64,000 bases of DNA. Origin: Plutella xylostella (Eukaryota; Arthropoda; Insecta; Lepidoptera; Plutellidae). Location: assembly GCF_932276165.1 (NCBI RefSeq), contig NC_064001.1, forward strand, positions 3,789,501-3,853,500, in the 5' to 3' direction. The position numbers were made by a program, and so were the translations under genes. Below, one piece after another: positions 33,614-42,889 of the stretch. Positions within the stretch are counted from its first letter, which is position 1, and every line of letters begins with the position of its first letter. The notes below the pieces were generated by a model that was not told the origin of the DNA, did no database searches, and saw nothing but the letters and a program-made list of their open reading frames with translations.

Positions 33614-36600
33614 GTAATATTCCGCCATCATTTATGAGATTCTTCTTTTCCTCCTTGAGATATAAGCGTCCACCTTTTGGCATCGTACAAAACGGACGCA
33701 TCGCATTCAGTATTCTTTGTATAGAAATTCACACTATTGCGTCGCCACTTCATCGGCATTGTTCACGCCGTTTCTCCATACACTTGTATGGAGAAACGAA
33801 ATGTAAAAATGAAAATACGTTTGTTCCGATATGTATAAAATACGCTTACCTTTGCTTGGATAGATTTTCCGAGCATCGCTGACTTGATTTTACTAGCAAT
33901 CATTATTTATCAACAAGGTATGAACATGTCCTGCTACAGACCACTACAAAACAGCCTTGACCTTGGAATAAATATTTTTTATTATCATCCGAAAAAATTG
34001 ATGCATAAAAACCAGAAAACTATTTCCTTATCTAGCCGTATAATTTAACAGCAGCTCTCGGAATGATGCTACCTATAAAACTAAAATTGGCGTTGCTTGA
34101 AATGACCGGTAGTATATCGTCTGTAAATGTATACGCATATACAGGGCAGATTTTTATCTGTGACGCCCCAGGTACTACACCCATGATACCACGTAATTAT
34201 CATTACGGGACCAACACTGAAATCGCGAAATTACAGCTCGCACCCTTATTCCAATACCGTAACTATCCAAAAAAGTTAGTATACATTCAGATTAGGCATC
34301 CAATCCAAACCGTCACCATACAAAAAAATATATACCTAGTGACGGTATTGGAATAAGGGTGCCCGCTGACCCAACGTCAACGACACTGATAAAATTTCAC
34401 CCTGTATGTCCATTTGCACGAAAGAAGCACCTAGTCACGACAGTGCTCAGTATGACAAGCGGATCGTTACTGTAAGTAGTTGTACCTAACTACTTGTAAC
34501 TACTTCCTGCAAGCCGTGATCTAGGCACTAGTCACTAGACAGTCATAGCGTATGATATCTAGAGACCTGTAGCGAATGATATCTGCTGTCGCTATGTGAA
34601 GTGGCAGGTGGATGTGACCATATGACGTCAACGACCAATAAAATATTAAGTATATTTTTAAAGTGAGTATTTTCGTAGGTATGATACGATGTAAATACTC
34701 TGAAGTGGTTAGTTTCGCCTAGATTGTCGCGTGTGGCTATTTTACTTTATTTTAGTTGAAATAAGTACAACTAAATGAAATGAAATGAATGAAATGAAAT
34801 CCATCCAGATGGTTGAACAATGTATGCTACAGAAAATATGGTTATGCTTATGTGATGGTACCAGACTGTAGAGAATAGGTACACTTAATATATTTACCGG
34901 AGTAATGATAAATAATGAAATAAACGTGGGTAATCTGTATGACTACTCTGAGAGTTAATTATTTAAATGACGTTACACGCTACGTTGCCTTCTAACTAAC
35001 AAGTAGACAGAGGGCATTCACTCCCAGTGGGTTGCCTGCCTACTACTATGCATTTATGCCAAAGAAAGGTTGTTACAAAAATATTCCTCTAAATTCTCAT
35101 TATCAGTAACGCTCTACGATGGTTCAACATCAGCCTAACGTTCAATGCTTGTAATAAATCACTATCATATCATACTACGTACTTTAGCTTTTTTAGGAAA
35201 GGAGAGAAGTTTTTCATTTTACACACATGTTGTAAAGAGTAATAAAATGGTATTGCCAGTACAAGTTTTAATTGCAAGTTCAGTTGTGCACAGCAAATTG
35301 ACTTAGGCTCTCAAAATACGCATCCAAAATTACCCCAGCCATATTATCTACCCACCAACGTCACCCCCTCTCATTCCAGGTGACAACCTGCTGACGAGGT
35401 TCCTGCACAGCTGCTACTATGACCTGGAACGAGCCAAGACGGCCATCAACCTGTTCTGTACCATCCGTCTGAACTCGCCTGAGCTGCTGAACAACAGGGA
35501 CCCTGAGAGTGAGAAGATACAGAAGACTCTGAAGATTGTGTAAGTTGTTTTTCTGTGGTTTGTCTTTAGGGATTACTGGGAGAGTAACTAGTGTGCAGGG
35601 TTTTGCAAAATTGGTAAGTATGGTGTAAGAGAGGCGGTTACTCAGCTCATTATTATGTACAACTTTTCAACCACGACTTTTGAAAATGCGTAATAAAAAC
35701 TCTATTGCAGTTCAAAGTCACGTAAACAAAAAGTTTATATTACGGAGAAGCTAAATATTATAAGTATTCGTAAATTTTCGGAAGTCGTTGACCAAACGTC
35801 GTTCAGAACGATACTCTGAAATCATCCCCTTTTGGTTTACTTTACCACTTGTGCAACTTCCTGTATATAACTTAATAACTTTGTGATCTCTTCATAAAAA
35901 AATAACAATAAAAACGGTAGTCGAACCCGGAACTGCACTGCATCCGTATAGTGTGGAGGGATATTTTTATCTTACCTCAGGTCACAAGTCATGACTTTAT
36001 CACACCGCCTAGTTTATTCACACCCAACTATCGCGATCATATTAGAATTAGTTTAAGAATTACGTCTATGCTGGCAGTACAATAAAACTTTACATAGTAC
36101 TTATTATTTAATAACGAATATCCTGTTATTAGTATTGATTACAAACTGTATAAACACTAGATATACCAATTACATGCACGATTTAAATAGAACAAGACAA
36201 CCCAGATATGAGGGTAGACATACATAATCTTCATCATCATCAGCCCAACCGAGTCGTAACGTAACCATCGAGTGCTGAGAGATCCTCCCCAAAACTGCAA
36301 TACAATATAATTATGAGCACTGCCTACGACCCTCTTCTCTCTAATAATCAAACCAACATCGTAGCTAGCCGTAGTGTCAATTCACACAGCACTCACTTTT
36401 ACAGATCCGTGCATAAGTGTTTTTGCACGGATCTGTAAAAGACACGACTTACCTACGCATTCTGTAAATATTTAGATTCTTTTAAAACTGATGCTCAGTA
36501 AGCCGAAAGGGAGTGACTCAGGGGGGCATTCTGCCACCTCTGTTATGTCTGTAACATGACTCACCCCCTATCACCTTTCTTTACCAACTTACCCTTTCTT

Positions 36601-39600
36601 AACCCTCTTTTTACCCCTTCCAGCAACCTAGCGCAGCTCAAGATCTCTGGCAACCGCAACCTCTGGATCTGGCAGCTTAACGACCCCGGTCTCGAGCGCT
36701 ACGACTACGTGCAAGACGCTCGGCTCTTCTTCCTCAGCACGGACGCGTGGCTGTTGAATGAGACGCATCTGGAGGACGCCGATGTGGTGCTGATGGATGT
36801 GAAAGATATTAGTCTGAAGTTCCTGGCCAAGTTCAATGTGTCGGTGGCGAGGAAGCTGTCGAAGTATCAGGAGGTGAGGTGTTTTTTTGTTTTTTGATAG
36901 CTGTACTTATAATGAAGTATATACTTTTATTCAGTGAGATTAACATAACCTGTTAACTAGAATTTAAAACTGCAGTTTACACCGTAGGAGCACTATATAT
37001 AGTCTACAAAATTAAATTCTGTCTTTTTAAAGACTGAGGAACATGTCATACGAACTCACCTTGTTTTAATAACTTAAAGTTTTATTAATTGAAATGCCCA
37101 CTGAATGGAATTAAGTAGGGGCGAATATGCATTAAGGGAAGGAGATCTGTGCCCCAGCAAAGGGGACGTGATGAGTCGTGATGATTATGCAATAAACTCA
37201 AGCAAAAGAAGGTTAACAAAATGTAATCATATTTTTCAGGAAGCGATGCCGATCAGGCTGAAACAGATCCACCTGGTGAACGCGCCCCCCTTCATCGACA
37301 AGATCCACGCGCTCATGAAGCCCTTCATGAAACAAGCACACATCGATATGGTATGATGTTTATGCTGTTAAATTTTTCTAAGCAGTAATTCTTGCAAAAG
37401 TGTTATAGGTACTAAGCTGAAAGGGACATTCTGAATAATTTTTTCGCGAATTTTCTGAATCACCCTTTTAGCCTATTATACCACTTTTGCAACACCTGTA
37501 AATTTATAATTAAAGCACATTATGCTGGATAATAGGTATAGGTATATCTGCAAGCCTTTCGCACCCGTTGGATTTTATCATGATAACAAAAAAGCAGATT
37601 TTTATCCTGAATGTCCATCGGAAAATCTCGTAAGGCAATGCGAAGCTTGTGGAAAAGCTAGTAAACGTTTTCTCTTTTTGTATGGACGAGTAAGTGCTAT
37701 ACTCTCCTCTTAATATAAGTAGGTACTTATTTATAATAAAAATACTATTTCACCTTCAACCTTACCTACGGAATCAGAATTGGGTTAAACCAGGGTCAAA
37801 CATAATGATTATTTGTCACATTGGGCAAGAAAAATGGGTTCGCAGCACAACAACAAAAGAAACCGCAAACTGTAATAAATCATTATTCATTATGCAAGAA
37901 GGCTTTGTGGCTTGACGGTTGTCGGGTTACCCGAGTGTAGCTAACTGATTCTCATAGAACTTTACGTCTGTTTAATGTTTTACTGTACTTTAAACTGTAA
38001 ACAGGGTTATTGATAATCCAGTTTCAATGCAGTTATTTTCTATTTTAAATCCGATATACCACCATTGTACATAATCTTAATATCCTTATACCTATACCAC
38101 AGTGAAACAAGATATACGATATATATAGGGTATCAAGTTGCGAATTATAAAGTCGTAAGCTGTAAGAATGTTCCCTGCAGGTGGATGGTCATGAAATAGA
38201 GCGACTGTCTACATTTTCGCTTCATTTGAAGACAGACACGGGCCCCGGACTAAATTCATCGGTATAGACAAATTTGTAAATGCTGAAAAGTAGATGAATA
38301 TTATGTAGCCAAGATTGTACCTATAGTATCGTCATAAGACTCATAAGTAATTTTACACTTTGTCGGTATCTTGCGTAATCTTATTGAAAATGAAGTAGTT
38401 TTAGATTTACATATAACAGTTTACGGAAAAAAACGTATTCGTTGGATTATTTATCTCAAATTGGTAATAAGTAACAGTGACAACATTCGATAGCTCTCAT
38501 TATAAACTGTCCATTAGCCCACTACAACCATCTCAACCAAGTACCTACATTATCACTAACGATCCCACTTTTCCACCGCCAGATCCACTTCCACTCGCCC
38601 AAGTCGGAGACTCTGTTCAACTTCATCGACAAGGAGGAGCTGCCTGATGAGTACGGCGGCACGGGCGGCAAGATGGCCGACCACATGAAGCGGGTGCTGG
38701 AAGTCATACACCAGAAGAGGTGAGTGTTTAGTGTAGATAGATACTGTGGAATTTTGCCAGAATATGGCCTGAAGCCAAACTGATTCTCAGCTAGTAGGTT
38801 TTGTGTTTCAAGGTATGAGATACATAACAGCGAGATTGGTCTATAATTTGTCATTAGTACCTACTTACATGAAAGAGGACAAGAACCCGGATCTTCAGCA
38901 TAGCAGTCAGGGTGACTAACAAATAAACCATTCGGTCGTGGTGTCAGAAAGCGGATCTAGATATTGCTGGTGGAAGTTAACCAGGAAATTTACTAAATCC
39001 AGGTTTACATTCTGGGGCCAGCTTAGCGTCAATTCACACGTACCACAACCACACCACGGCGTTGCGGCAGCGACAAAATGTCGATGTGGTTGTGTTGTCG
39101 CTGTCTTTGCGATGTGGTAACCACGTGGTCGTATGCATTTAATAGGGAGAGGAGGTGGCCGCGGTGCCGCCGCCGCGTGGCGGCGTTATGGTTGCGATGT
39201 GGTCGTATTACACAGGTGGTCGATGACAACGGCAAAATGTGGCACGTGTGAATTGGATTATTCATTTTCAATACAAAATATACGCCCGACCACACGGCGT
39301 GGTTGTGGTGTGCTTGTGGCTGTGGTGTGGTTGTGGTACGTCTGAATTGACCCTTAGAATCTTCTTCTTATCGTGTCGATGGCAAACACTAGATCCGATC
39401 TGGGGTTTGTCACCGTGGCGAAAGGAAGCCAGTCACAATAGCGTCAGTCGCTGTTAGCCTAGAAGAATAGACAGAATATAAAATTATAAGTAGGTATAAT
39501 GAAATTAAATTTATCAAAAGCCGTGAAATACTCGCTTACCAAGTAAACCAAGTTTTGTTTATCATTCATAGACCAGCTGTACCTTCGTATCTATAGCCAT

Positions 39601-40849
39601 CTATAGCTGAAATTAACTGAAACATGTGTGAATATTCACATTGGTTGAATGTGCGAATCTCTGTGATGTCGTCTAAATATAGCCGCGTATTGATCCGGGC
39701 GCGGGCTGACGACGACACTTACATTGTGTGAGACAGAATATACTCTTGTGTCCTCTTTACAAGGCAGATGCTGGTGGAATGGACGTTTTTTGCTTTCTTT
39801 TGTTTTTTTCTTTGTTTAACGCTCGATCTTTGATACAGTAACGTAGATTCTCCAATGACGACTATTTAACAATAAAAGAGTATCTATATAGTTAGCTGTA
39901 AAATTGATTATAAATAGGTACCTACATAATATATCTGTCGCAGGCAACTGGTTTAATCTCCTGTTTGATTGAACCACTAGCCCGTTCATTGGATGGCGCT
40001 GTTCAGTTGTATGACTAGGCCGAACGTTGATTGTACAAGCGTCACAAAACGTCCAACTAGTTAGCTGACTTAAAATCAGTCAGGTGGTGAATAAAACAAA
40101 TATGGCGTCTAACAGGTAACAGCTGACACAAAAAGCACCTATATTGTTAGTTTTTTGCAAATAAATTAGCTTTAAAGTGCGTTATTTGTGTTAAAATAGT
40201 GTGACAACATGGATTTACCTATTAATACGCCGCGGGCGGATAGTTTCAAAGAAAAAAAGTGGCGAAACTGGATAATTATGAACAACAATATGAATGTACG
40301 TTTATTGTTATTGTTTAGTTAATATGTGAGATAAGAGCTTTGTAACATAGTCTTTTTGTTGACTCTTGTCTGGTGATGTTCACCCTAACCAGACATTACA
40401 AAGTTGCTATACTATATCCCATTCAACGACTTCGCTGAATGACGTTCAGTCAAGACGTCGAACGTTACAATCAACGACTTGACGAGTTGTCCTTTAGTCA
40501 TACAACTGAATAGCGCCATCCAATGAACGGGCTAGTGGTTCAATCAAACAGGAGATTAAACCAGTTGCCTGCGACATATCTAAGCTTAAATAATACGTAA
40601 TAATGACTAAAACTAACTGATGTTCAGTACAGCGAAATCCGCACAATTCAGCAAAACGAGTTGGTCATTCGGATTTCAAATAATACTTTAAAACACTAAC
40701 ACCGTGTAAAAAATATCAATTTTGTTTTCAGGGAGTTCCTAATCAAAGACAACCTGTGGAAGGCGATAGACCTGAAGAAATCTGGCAAAGAGAGCAAGAA
40801 CGACGTACCTGAAACATTGCCGTCTTTCAGGAGTCTAGCTATAGACTAG
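33520..40849 (+). CDS. CRAL-TRIO (Sec14-like) lipid-transfer protein, gene 1, complete
   Basis: Six coding exons: 33520-33613, 35380-35539, 36624-36873, 37240-37350, 38583-38719, 40732-40849. Total 870 nt, 289 residues plus TAG, with AG/GT borders throughout and intron phases 1, 2, 0, 0, 2. Residues about 10-75 form the CRAL-TRIO N-terminal helices (LPNDLGDNLLTRFLHSC). The lipid-binding CRAL-TRIO domain follows: WQLNDPG, VVLMDVKDISLKFLAKF, IRLKQIHLVNAPPFIDKI and a final LPDEYGG. No signal peptide or membrane segment, so a cytosolic carrier of a small lipophilic ligand (tocopherol- or retinoid-transfer-like family; ligand unknown). An acceptor-like AG at 33511-33512 just before the ATG suggests an upstream noncoding exon. 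AATAAA at about 41258 could serve for polyadenylation. Confidence 0.92.
33663..33849. repeat. Short inverted-repeat element (TAAGCGTCCAC family), copy 2
   Basis: Reverse-orientation relative of 2501-2669: TAAGCGTCCACCTTTTGGCA at the left, GGACGCATCGCATTCAGTAT, CGCCGTTTCT, and ACGCTTAC at the right end. It also holds a small hairpin, GTTTCTCCATACA / TGTATGGAGAAAC (33770-33796). It lies in CRAL-TRIO gene 1 intron 1, only 50 bp past exon 1. Confidence 0.75.
34240..34362. repeat. MITE with 20-bp terminal inverted repeats
   Basis: GCACCCTTATTCCAATACCG at 34240 and its inverted partner CGGTATTGGAATAAGGGTGC ending 34362. 123 bp, non-coding, in intron 1 of CRAL-TRIO gene 1. No clear target duplication. 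Confidence 0.82.
34370..35375. other. CRAL-TRIO gene 1 intron 1, remainder
   Basis: AT-rich intron with a short GAAAT simple-sequence patch at about 34775-34800; nothing else recognised. Confidence 0.5.
35380..35539 (+). CDS. CRAL-TRIO gene 1 coding exon 2
   Basis: 160 nt, acceptor TTCCAG, donor GTAAGT, enters phase 1 and leaves phase 2. Encodes GDNLLTRFLHSCYYDLERAK through TLKIV, the N-terminal helical module. Confidence 0.92.
35597..35860. repeat. Diverged MITE (TTGCAAAAnTGG family)
   Basis: Left TTTTGCAAAATTGGTAAGTA and right TTTACTTTACCACTTGTGCA are loose inverted complements, with a CATCCCCTTTTGG motif near the right end as in the copies at 37392-37492 and about 47985-48042. Confidence 0.5.
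35905..35975 (-). repeat. tRNA-derived SINE remnant
   Basis: Minus strand carries CCGGGTTCGACTACCG (B-box type) and a degenerate upstream tRNA-like half. Too diverged for a tRNA gene. Confidence 0.45.
36396..36441. repeat. Perfect 18-bp hairpin
   Basis: CTTTTACAGATCCGTGCA (36396-36413) and its exact complement (36424-36441), with a 10-nt spacer. In intron 2 of CRAL-TRIO gene 1. The adjoining GTGTCAATTCACAC resembles the ends of the element at 39027. Confidence 0.85.
36624..36873 (+). CDS. CRAL-TRIO gene 1 coding exon 3
   Basis: 250 nt, acceptor TTCCAG, donor GTGAGG, enters phase 2 and leaves phase 0. Encodes NLAQLKISGNRNLWIWQLND, the LFFLSTDAWLLNE helix, and VVLMDVKDISLKFLAKF, the first half of the lipid-binding fold. 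Confidence 0.93.
37240..37350 (+). CDS. CRAL-TRIO gene 1 coding exon 4
   Basis: 111 nt, acceptor TTTTTCAG, donor GTATGA, phase 0 at both ends. Encodes EAMPIRLKQIHLVNAPPFID then KIHALMKPFMKQ, the strand and gate-helix region of CRAL-TRIO folds. Confidence 0.93.
37392..37492. repeat. 101-bp MITE (TTGCAAAAGTG ends)
   Basis: TTGCAAAAGTGTTATAGGTA at the left pairs imperfectly with TATTATACCACTTTTGCAA at the right, and the arms extend to about 30 bp. The body holds TTTTTTCGCGAATTTTCTG. In intron 4 of CRAL-TRIO gene 1. Confidence 0.75.
37662..37713. repeat. 50-bp dispersed repeat, shared with 43394-43446
   Basis: AACGTTTTCTCTTTTTGTAT followed by GGACGAGTAAGTGCTATACT and CTCCTCTTAA occurs almost identically at 43394-43446 (one G/C-type difference). 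Likely one end of a dispersed element. Confidence 0.7.
38583..38719 (+). CDS. CRAL-TRIO gene 1 coding exon 5
   Basis: 137 nt, acceptor CGCCAG, donor GTGAGT, enters phase 0 and leaves phase 2. Encodes IHFHSPKSETLFNFIDKEEL, then the LPDEYGG signature close to the end of CRAL-TRIO domains. Confidence 0.93.
38870..38945 (-). repeat. Decayed tRNA-derived SINE remnant
   Basis: GAACCCGGATCTTCAGCATA followed by GCAGTCAGGGTGACTAAC parallels the tRNA-like head at 3284-3340 in the same orientation, more diverged. Confidence 0.5.
39027..39352. repeat. 326-bp MITE with CAC/GTG-rich ends and CTTAG target duplication
   Basis: Ends CGTCAATTCACACGTACCAC and GTGGTACGTCTGAATTGACC are inverted, extended by ACCACAACC / GGTTGTGGT repeats. 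Flanked by the direct repeat CTTAG (39022-39026 and 39353-39357). The interior has several GTGGTCGT and GATGTGGT repeats that pair across the element. In intron 5 of CRAL-TRIO gene 1. Confidence 0.75.
39360..39460 (-). repeat. LINE 3' tail, reverse orientation
   Basis: CTTCTTCTTATCGTGTCGAT is the reverse of the 3' end of the element at 7297-7854 (ATCGACACGATAAGAAG type). Followed by GGTTTGTCACCGTGGCGAAA and GCGTCAGTCGCTG, which recur near 62300-62375. Confidence 0.6.
39936..40576. mobile_element. 641-bp DNA element (TGTCGCAGGC ends) keeping a start exon, copy 1
   Basis: TIRs of about 85-90 bp: TGTCGCAGGCAACTGGTTTA at the left, TAAACCAGTTGCCTGCGACA at the right. Flanked by TATC (39932-39935 and 40577-40580); a 6-bp reading ATATCT is also possible. 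Inside, on the plus strand, an ATG at 40209 opens MDLPINTPRADSFKEK, and the exon runs to a donor-like GTACGT at 40296. This looks like the first exon of a transposase kept in an internally deleted copy. Compared with copy 2 it lacks one base after KEK and so is frameshifted. TGT termini with a 4-bp duplication would fit Ginger-type elements, but that is a guess. Confidence 0.82.
40732..40849 (+). CDS. CRAL-TRIO gene 1 coding exon 6 and stop
   Basis: 118 nt including TAG at 40847-40849, acceptor GTTTTCAG. Completes codon AGG, then encodes EFLIKDNLWKAIDLKKSGKE and a C-terminus ending PSFRSLAID. The paralogue ends GSFRTLSID, a conserved tail. Confidence 0.92.
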
Positions 40850-41045
40850 ACCACACCTAGTATTGATGAATACTTAGGGCGTCTTGCACAACAAAGTTAA
40901 TCAAAATTAAATCTATGACCTCTTGCTCTGACATTATACTGTTATAGCAAGAGACAAACTATTTAATTTTATTTAACTTTGTTATGCAAGTCACCCTTAA
41001 AGTACACATTAAACTATCCAATAGATAGGACACTATCATACCCTG
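40850..41045 (+). other. Start of the CRAL-TRIO gene 1 3' untranslated region
   Basis: Non-coding sequence after the stop codon. An imperfect inverted pair, AACAAAGTTAATCAAAATTAA and TTTAATTTTATTTAACTTTG (about 40890-40982), could form a hairpin. No polyadenylation signal here; the nearest AATAAA is at about 41258. Confidence 0.5.
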
Positions 41046-41163
41046 ATAACACTTACCGAGTTAAGTGCTGAGACAGTATCTTAGGCATTGATGACTCGTT
41101 CAATAGAAAGTAGTAGTGTTCGGCCGAGAATACTGTCTCGCCATTTTACTCGGTAGGTGTTAT
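41046..41163. repeat. 118-bp MITE (ATAACACTTACCGAG ends)
   Basis: ATAACACTTACCGAGTTAAG and, at the right, TTTTACTCGGTAGGTGTTAT are inverted; GAGACAGTAT and ATACTGTCTC extend the arms. The same family is found at 60722-60805, where the LTR retrotransposon interrupts it. Confidence 0.82.
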
Positions 41164-41169
41164 ATTAAG

Positions 41170-42350
41170 GTATATCAAGATAATAGAGTTATCGCAATGT
41201 CTAACAATTGAGCAGCTTATAAAAGTTATGTGTAACTCCCTATCTGTGAATATTTAATAAACTGCGGTACCTCATATCTATTGGATGGAATAACAAAGTG
41301 CTTAACTAAGGCTGTGTATCAAGGAAAGAGATGTGTAGTACATTTTCCGAAATTCGTAAAAGTGTTTACATTGGCCGGTATCCAATGAAATGCGATTGAT
41401 ATCGACGAATAGTGACACTTTGAACTACATTTCAAAATTTACACACATCTCTAGCGCAAATACAACATTCACATAATTATGTATAATTTTCCCTGAACGT
41501 CTATAGGCGTCATAAAAATTTAACATTATACTACATACTACTTCAATAAGTATGTTAAGATTTTGTCTAAAGATCTGATTAAATTCTACGGAGAGAAGAT
41601 AATGAAAATGGTTTTCAGTTCTACCAAGACTTTGAAAGATATAAGATCAGAATCTTGTAGCTCTATATCTAAGCTGTGATAAAGATTGACTTAGCTCGAG
41701 AGTGTATTAAAAGGAGTATACTTACTAAAAAGATGTTAAGAAATGAAATGAAATTTCAGAATATTATGTAATGGGGGACCATTTGGAAATGAAAAAAAAA
41801 ATACTTATATGGATATGGCTCAACGTTAAAAACTTAAAAAGTATGAAAGCCGATCTCAGTTACAAATTGTATGCATCACTATGTGATATTCCTTGCCAAG
41901 AAGCTGTAGGTATATAAATACATATTATTTATATACATGCAAATATGAACACTAAACACGCATAAGTTTTAAAAGGACTAGATAAAGTTTTAGGCTTTAA
42001 AATGATATCGTTACTTTACTTTTCAGGTTTTTTTGGGATTATGTAAAAAAACATAATGTTGGCACCGAGCCTTTGTAGCACAAAAAACATTCCTTTTCGA
42101 CATTATTATTGTATACCTACCTAACTACTAACATATAAGTAGGTATAGTTAACTTATTATGTACAACTTGTATTAATTTTGAGATACTTAGGTACTGTTT
42201 GATCCTTACCTATTTATTTATACAATTTTACTTTTTGAATTTACATTGTGGGAAAGTGTTACAATAAATAATGTATAATATTAACTCAGTAAGTTTTATT
42301 CAATCCACTTGCATTCCAGATAACTGTGGCTCTTGCAATTTAAAATTTTA
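41170..42350. other. Downstream of CRAL-TRIO gene 1: 3' UTR and spacer
   Basis: AT-rich; AATAAA-type signals at about 41258 and 42264 could end the gene 1 transcript. No coding frame or bounded repeat seen. Confidence 0.45.
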
Positions 42351-42356
42351 TAAGTA

Positions 42357-42574
42357 CAGTGCCACAAACTTATCTGTTCCGGTGACAGCTCACGTAAATG
42401 TCTGATATTTCTTCATGCTATAAGATTTTAAGTTTGCTCGTATTGTTAATTCGCTCTTGCGGTGTTAATAAACCCATCTAATCTTACAATACACAATATA
42501 CAATTCATTAGTAAGTAATGAGATATGGATCAATTTAGTTCGCTCTCACCGGAACAGATAAGTTTGTCGCACTG
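42357..42574. repeat. 218-bp MITE flanked by TA (mariner/Tc1-like)
   Basis: CAGTGCCACAAACTTATCTG (left) and CAGATAAGTTTGTCGCACTG (right) are inverted, with TTCCGGTGA / TCACCGGAA extending the arms to about 29 bp. TA lies on both sides (42355-42356 and 42575-42576). CAGTG ends with a TA duplication fit the Tc1/mariner group. Confidence 0.8.
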
Positions 42575-42767
42575 TATGAAATTATGTCACATTCACATCT
42601 ATCTTTTTCTATTGTTTTTCATAAACCTGCCGACATAGAACAACTAATAAACTCAACTAATACTCAATGCCTGCCCATAGAGAAAATAATACTTCGTTCT
42701 GCCGATGCCGCTTCTTTTAATTTTGCGGTCAAAATAAAACTGCGTCGTCAAAAATAACTTTAAAAAC

Positions 42768-42885
42768 GTCAACGACACGTGGTGTTCCCAGGCGGTCACC
42801 CATCCAAGTACTGTCCACGCCCGAAGTTGCTTAACTTCGGTGATCGGACGAGAACCGGTGTTTTCAACATGGTATGGACGTTGAC
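42768..42885 (-). rRNA. 5S ribosomal RNA gene copy
   Basis: The minus strand reads GTCAACGTCCATACCATGTT, then GGTTCTCGTCCGATCACCG, AAGTTAAGCAACTTCGGGCG and TACTTGGATGGGTGACCGCC, ending CGTTGAC: a full-length (118 nt) insect-type 5S rRNA. The internal promoter is intact (A box about AAGTTAAGCAAC, C box TACTTGGATGGGTGACC). A T5 terminator follows two bases later (42762-42766). The terminal stem GTCAACG/CGTTGAC pairs perfectly. It is a single copy in this window, so a functional dispersed gene, a retro-copy or a SINE3 head are all possible. Confidence 0.88.
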
Positions 42886-42889
42886 GATC

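Noticed and set aside
33520..33882. 120-codon continuous frame starting at the CRAL-TRIO ATG
   Set aside because: A valid donor at 33614 and clean joining to 35380 show that only 33520-33613 is coding; the rest runs into a MITE.
39029..39457. Overlapping open frames on both strands around 39.0-39.5 kb
   Set aside because: Produced by the GTG-rich MITE and LINE tail; low-complexity translations.
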